Source: Lewinellaceae bacterium (lineage in GTDB: Bacteria; Bacteroidota; Bacteroidia; Chitinophagales; Saprospiraceae). From it: a stretch of 64,000 nucleotides of DNA. Shown piece after piece: positions 60,836 to 64,000 of the stretch. The stretch's first letter is position 1. Every line of letters starts with the position of its first letter. Position numbers and translations under genes: made by a program. The notes beneath the pieces were generated by a model. The model was not told the DNA's origin, ran no database searches, and worked only from the letters and a program-made list of their open reading frames with translations. The stretch lies in the NCBI GenBank assembly GCA_020636375.1, contig JACJXZ010000010.1, forward strand, positions 62,001 through 126,000, in the 5' to 3' direction.

Positions 60836-61393
60836 TCATTCCTCAATAGGTATGGAGCCGTCCAGCCTGAATTCTACGGGCACATTCAACTGCACCTTCA
60901 CCGCACGCCCCCGGCTGGGCCCCGGAGTGAACCTGATGCCCCGCCCGGGGATTCCGCGGACCGCCCGAAGGGCCTCTTCGCCCAGGCCGTAACCCGGGTC
61001 GCGTACAATTTTAGGGTCGATCACACTGCCATCTTTGTCGACAATGAACTGAATTACAGCTCTGCCTTCAATCCCAAGCTCCGCCGCTTCCTTTGGATAG
61101 CGCAGCTGGGTTTGTATGAATTGAAGCATTCTTTGGCGGGCGCATTCCTTCCGTTTTTCATCGTCTGCAATGTCTTCGCAACCGGGGAATCGCGGCATAT
61201 CGGGGACGACTTTAAAAACCTGCTCTTCTACCGGTGGAGGAGGGGGGGGCGGCGGTGGAATGTCCTTCCTGGCCGGTACGGTATCACCGGAACTTCGGAT
61301 GGTTTCCACCTGCGCATTGAGCCGTACCTCCCCGATGCAGCTCAGGAAGAATAAGAGCAACCAAAATTGGATGAACGGGCGCGTCATAATCAT
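60836..61393 (-). CDS. TonB C-terminal-domain protein (energy transducer family)
   Basis: I start at 61393 (MIMTRPFIQFWLLLFFLSCI; in-frame alternatives at 61423 and 61387). A signal peptide or lipoprotein-like segment ends near 'SCIGEVRLNAQ'. A proline-rich stretch (PPPPPPPPP) precedes the TonB-type C-terminal domain ('FKVVPDMPRFPGCEDI ... QTQLRYPKEAAELGIEGRAV ... VDKDGSVIDPKIVRDPGYG ... GRAVKVQLNVPVEF'). The same MPRFPGCE motif with two cysteines is in all three tandem paralogues. Members of this Bacteroidota group carry TonB-like domains without ExbBD neighbours; a role in outer-membrane transport is inferred. It lies between the two paralogues on the same strand. Confidence 0.8.
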   Translation of the reverse strand: MIMTRPFIQFWLLLFFLSCIGEVRLNAQVETIRSSGDTVPARKDIPPPPPPPPPVEEQVFKVVPDMPRFPGCEDIADDEKRKECARQRMLQFIQTQLRYPKEAAELGIEGRAVIQFIVDKDGSVIDPKIVRDPGYGLGEEALRAVRGIPGRGIRFTPGPSRGRAVKVQLNVPVEFRLDGSIPIEE

Positions 61394-61482
61394 TTTATTA
61401 CTTCCGGGCAAGCCAGCAGACAACGCTCATGTCTGCGCCGACAGGCGGCTCTGGCAGCCGGAGAAAGTTGCCAGCCGACAGG

Positions 61483-62235
61483 CTACTTCAAGCTAAACTT
61501 CACCGGCAGGTTCATCTGCACCCGTACCGCCCGCCCGCGCTGCAGGCCCGGCGTCCATTCCGGCATGCTGTTGACCACCCGCAGGGCTTCCCGGCCACAG
61601 CCGCCGCCGATGTCGCGCAGGATATGGGTATTGCTTACGGAGCCGTCCTTTTCGATGACGAACTGCACGACAACCAGCCCTTCGATGTTGCTTTCCCGGG
61701 CCATTTCCGGGTAGCGGATATTTTGGTATACGTAGCTGAGCAGCTCCTTGTCGGAGCAACGCTCCCGCTCCTTCTTCGAAGGCATGGAAGCACACTGCCC
61801 GAAACGGGGCATTTCCTCCACGATCTTGAAAATCTCTTTGGATGCCGGCTCTTCGGCCACCGGAAGAGGAGGAGGTTCGTAGGCTACAGTAGCCGGGGCG
61901 GATACCGGCTCCGGGCCGGATATGCTGAAGTTTGTATTAAGATCGATGTTCTGCCGGGCCGGTGCATCCGAGTATTCCACTTCCTCTACCGCAATGATCT
62001 CATCGGTGGGCGTGACTACCGGCGGCGGTACTGGCCGCGGCAGGTCCTGAGCAGTGCGGATGGCTTCCACCTCTATCGTTTCATCGTAGATGTCAGCGAT
62101 ATAGATGTTGGGATTTTCATACTGCACTGTCGTCCAGTTTAAGGCCAGGATGGCCAGGGCAACGGATATCAGGAGGCCGACCTTCAGGAAGATGCCCCGG
62201 TTTTTGTCCAGGCGGGAAATATCGTGTCTTTTCAT
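61483..62235 (-). CDS. TonB-family energy transducer with N-terminal membrane anchor
   Basis: A 250-aa protein with the standard TonB layout: cytoplasmic basic start (MKRHDISRLDKNRGIFLK), one uncleaved membrane helix (VGLLISVALAILALNW), a proline/valine/glutamate-rich periplasmic spacer (60-140) and the C-terminal TonB domain ('FKIVEEMPRFGQCASMPSKK ... NIRYPEMARESNIEGLVVVQ ... VEKDGSVSNTHILRDIGGG ... GRAVRVQMNLPVKF'). It would couple the proton motive force to TonB-dependent receptors. It is the first gene of a minus-strand cluster of three paralogues; the promoter probably lies in the 197-bp divergent region shared with the M16 peptidase gene. Confidence 0.9.
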   Translation of the reverse strand: MKRHDISRLDKNRGIFLKVGLLISVALAILALNWTTVQYENPNIYIADIYDETIEVEAIRTAQDLPRPVPPPVVTPTDEIIAVEEVEYSDAPARQNIDLNTNFSISGPEPVSAPATVAYEPPPLPVAEEPASKEIFKIVEEMPRFGQCASMPSKKERERCSDKELLSYVYQNIRYPEMARESNIEGLVVVQFVIEKDGSVSNTHILRDIGGGCGREALRVVNSMPEWTPGLQRGRAVRVQMNLPVKFSLK

Positions 62236-62342
62236 CTGACGGTGATTTTAGATTCACCATCGGGCCCGATGAAGATTTTTTGCATCGAATTCAACCGGAT
62301 AGATGTAAAGGCGTTCTATTTTGGTGCATGGCGTACTGAATT

Positions 62343-62374
62343 TTGTCGAAGGATGCCGAATTTTAATACCTTTG
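62343..62374 (+). promoter_or_regulatory. Bacteroidota promoter: TTG (62343) - 21 nt - TACCTTTG (62367)
   Basis: Both the -33 TTG and the -7 TAnnTTTG match with a spacing typical for the Bacteroidota primary sigma factor, 58 bp before the GTG start of the M16 peptidase gene. Between them lies a four-codon frame ATG AAA AAT TGC TGA (62415-62429), which might be a leader peptide. Confidence 0.65.
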
Positions 62375-62432
62375 CAGGAGTGCGCCTGTTGCCACTTGAG
62401 GAAGCGGCAGCACCATGAAAAATTGCTGAATT

Positions 62433-63695
62433 GTGATAAGATTTGAAAGGTTCGAACTGGACAACGGGCTGAAAGTCCTTATCCATGAAGATGACAGCAC
62501 TCCTATGGCGGCGGTAAACGTCCTGTATAACGTAGGAGCGCGCGATGAATCGCCGGAGAAGACCGGCTTTGCCCACCTTTTTGAGCATCTGATGTTCGGA
62601 GGCTCCGCCAACATCCCGGATTTCGACACGCCTATCCAGATGGCGGGGGGCGAAAATAATGCTTTCACCAATAATGACATCACCAACTTCTACGACATCC
62701 TGCCCGCCGAGAACCTGGAGGTAGCGCTCTGGCTGGAGTCGGACCGCATGCTGAGCCTCAATTTCGACGAGCGGGTGCTGGAAGTGCAGCGCAAGGTAGT
62801 GGTGGAAGAGTTCAAGGAAACCTGCCTCAATGAGCCTTATGGGGACGTTTGGCACCATATCGCCGACATGGCCTACAAGGTGCATCCCTACCGCTGGCCC
62901 ACGATCGGCAAGGTTCCCAAGCACGTTGAAGACGCCACGCTGGATGATGTGCGCCAGTTTTTCTACCGCTACTACCGGCCGAATAATGCTATTCTAACCA
63001 TTGCCGGCAATGTGAAGTCGGCGGAAGTGAAGGCCCTGGTAGAAAAATGGTTCGGCGACATTCCCGCCGGGCAGGCCATTGAGCGAAAATTGCCACAGGA
63101 GCCGCCGCAGAAGCGCCTCGAAAGGCGCATCAACGAGGCTAACGTCCCGATCGACGCCATTTACCTGGCCTTCCACGTGCCGGCCCGCAACCACCCGGAT
63201 TATTATGTGGCCGACCTCATCTCGGACGTCCTGAGCAACGGTTCTTCTTCCCGCCTGTACCGCCGCTTGCTCAAGGAGCAGGAGCTGTTTTCCAGCATTG
63301 ATTGTTACGTGACGGGTTCCATCGACCCCGGCCTGCTGATCATCGAAGGCAAGCCAGCCAACGGGGTAAGCCTGGATGAAGCCTCCGCCGCTATCTGGAA
63401 GGAGTTGGAAGAGCTCCGGGAAGGGCCCATCCCGGAACCGGAACTGCAAAAGTTGAAAAATAAAATGGAAAGCACGCTGGTTTTCTCCGAACTGAACGTC
63501 CTCAACAAAGCCATCAACCTGTCCTTCTTCGAACTGCTGGGCGATGCAGACCTCATCAACAATGAGGCGGGGTTCTACCAGAAAGTGACTACGGCGGACC
63601 TGCACCGGGTAGCCTGCGAGATCCTGACCAAAGAAAACTGCTCGGAACTGTACTACAAGGCAAAAGGAGGAGTGCAGGTGGAAAAGGTGGGTTAA
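62433..63695 (+). CDS. M16-family zinc metallopeptidase (processing-peptidase-like)
   Basis: A 420-aa protein starting at GTG 62433 (MIRFERFELDNGLKVLIHED). The inverted zinc motif HxxEH is in 'GFAHLFEHLMFGGSANI' (about residues 46-60), with the distal zinc glutamate in 'KVVVEEFKETCLNEPYGD'. A second, inactive half follows ('AIYLAFHVPARNHPDYYVAD', 'GSSSRLYRRLLKEQELF'), giving the ~420-aa single-ring type that usually pairs with an M16C partner. It lacks an obvious signal peptide from this start. It degrades or processes peptides; the partner gene may lie outside the window. It ends in a 61-bp gap facing the epimerase gene. Confidence 0.92.
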   Translation: MIRFERFELDNGLKVLIHEDDSTPMAAVNVLYNVGARDESPEKTGFAHLFEHLMFGGSANIPDFDTPIQMAGGENNAFTNNDITNFYDILPAENLEVALWLESDRMLSLNFDERVLEVQRKVVVEEFKETCLNEPYGDVWHHIADMAYKVHPYRWPTIGKVPKHVEDATLDDVRQFFYRYYRPNNAILTIAGNVKSAEVKALVEKWFGDIPAGQAIERKLPQEPPQKRLERRINEANVPIDAIYLAFHVPARNHPDYYVADLISDVLSNGSSSRLYRRLLKEQELFSSIDCYVTGSIDPGLLIIEGKPANGVSLDEASAAIWKELEELREGPIPEPELQKLKNKMESTLVFSELNVLNKAINLSFFELLGDADLINNEAGFYQKVTTADLHRVACEILTKENCSELYYKAKGGVQVEKVG

Positions 63696-63756
63696 ACGTT
63701 AGCTGTGCGGCTATTCAACAATCTGGCCTGTGTACCGACAACCTGTTACTCCTGCG

Positions 63757-64000
63757 TCATTCAATCCGGAGTACGTCTGATTCGCAAAAGATAGGCCCGG
63801 TTTTCAGCTCAAGGCTTGGCTCTTCGTAGAGGGCAGGCGGTACGCCGATATCTCCCAGGTATAGTTCCCCGCGTAGATGTAACACCTCTTCGGCATAGAG
63901 CCCCTTTTTGGGCAGGGCCAGGGTCAGGGTCGCCCGGGCCTTGATCGTAGGGCTGTGGATTTTGCCGGTGGTGAGGTCCAGTCCGGAAGGGGTATCCAGA
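63757..64000 (-). CDS. nnrE: NAD(P)H-hydrate epimerase, C-terminal part (cut by window edge)
   Basis: Reading the minus strand from the right edge gives 'LDTPSGLDLTTGKIHSPTIK', 'ATLTLALPKKGLYAEEV', 'GELYLGDIGVPPALY' and a stop at 63757. These are the conserved end motifs of the YjeF N-terminal domain (NAD(P)HX epimerase), which repairs hydrated NAD(P)H. The start and most of the domain lie outside. Here the protein ends after the epimerase domain, so it is not followed by the dehydratase (YjeF_C) domain as in the fused bacterial form. Confidence 0.8.
   Translation of the reverse strand, partial: LDTPSGLDLTTGKIHSPTIKARATLTLALPKKGLYAEEVLHLRGELYLGDIGVPPALYEEPSLELKTGPIFCESDVLRIE

Overview
The window looks like a chromosomal segment of a Bacteroidota member, most probably of the Saprospiria/Lewinellaceae type. 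The reasons are: five proteins ending in type A C-terminal sorting domains of the type IX secretion system (T9SS), two of them thousands of residues long; Bacteroidota-type promoter boxes (TAnnTTTG, once with a TTG 21 nt upstream); weak ribosome binding sites; a DUF4212/sodium-solute symporter pair; XisHI; a B12-dependent methylmalonyl-CoA mutase; and many accessory genes of the STAND/TIR/caspase kind. This placement is inference; no rRNA or tRNA gene was seen.

Layout. 1-0.6 kb: C-terminal end of a hybrid sensor/response regulator with an AraC output domain. 0.9-18 kb: two tandem giant T9SS adhesin-like genes built from glycine-rich, NW-type, FTN-repeat, beta-propeller, HYR and DCDD metal-binding modules. 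18-21 kb: a decaying area (symporter and flavin monooxygenase with internal deletions). 21-28 kb: an accessory island with a toxin-like/partner pair, an IS200-type (Y1) transposase with REP-like palindromes, a truncated HRDC gene, an nSTAND-ATPase/FGE-sulfatase fusion and a frameshifted SIR2-TIR gene. 28.7-32.7 kb: two glycosyltransferases and a T9SS NHL protein. 34.5-39.2 kb: a three-gene 2-oxoacid:ferredoxin oxidoreductase operon. 40-42 kb: a caspase-like peptidase. 42-47.4 kb: AraC and Crp regulators with small redox genes, two of them broken. 47.7-50.9 kb: a T9SS BNR-repeat protein. 51-59.7 kb: radical SAM (frameshifted), XisH fragment/XisI, RluA-type pseudouridine synthase, GhrA-like reductase, AlkD-like protein, antirepressor-like protein, methylmalonyl-CoA mutase. 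59.9-64 kb: three tandem TonB-domain proteins, an M16 peptidase and the end of NAD(P)HX epimerase.

The most interesting system is at 22.9-27.8 kb. The 3' end of the nSTAND-FGE gene has the architecture of a diversity-generating retroelement (DGR) variable region: an 'RGGSW...GFRLA' C-type-lectin-like end whose intervening codons are mostly NNC, followed directly by a 7-bp GC hairpin over the stop codon, and then a gene for the HRDC-type DGR accessory protein. That accessory gene is cut off inside its HRDC domain at a REP-like palindrome beside a Y1 transposase, and no reverse transcriptase or template repeat is seen. I read it as a DGR-diversified, STAND-coupled conflict system that has lost, or been separated from, its retroelement. 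The upstream gene, which overlaps the ATPase start by ATGA, encodes a SIR2-TIR candidate NADase effector.

A second theme is intergenic palindromes. Three ~165-bp elements (20298-20461 inverted, 45612-45780, 50906-51071) have unrelated outer arms but the same internal core, with compensatory changes in the apical stem. Several other palindromes (748-850, 43856-43963, 54197-54268, 57412-57503) are present. A third theme is broken genes: some have lost their middle part (symporter, monooxygenase, XisH), others carry one to three single-base frameshifts (SIR2-TIR, DUF1772, NmrA, radical SAM). The latter could be real decay or uncorrected assembly errors.
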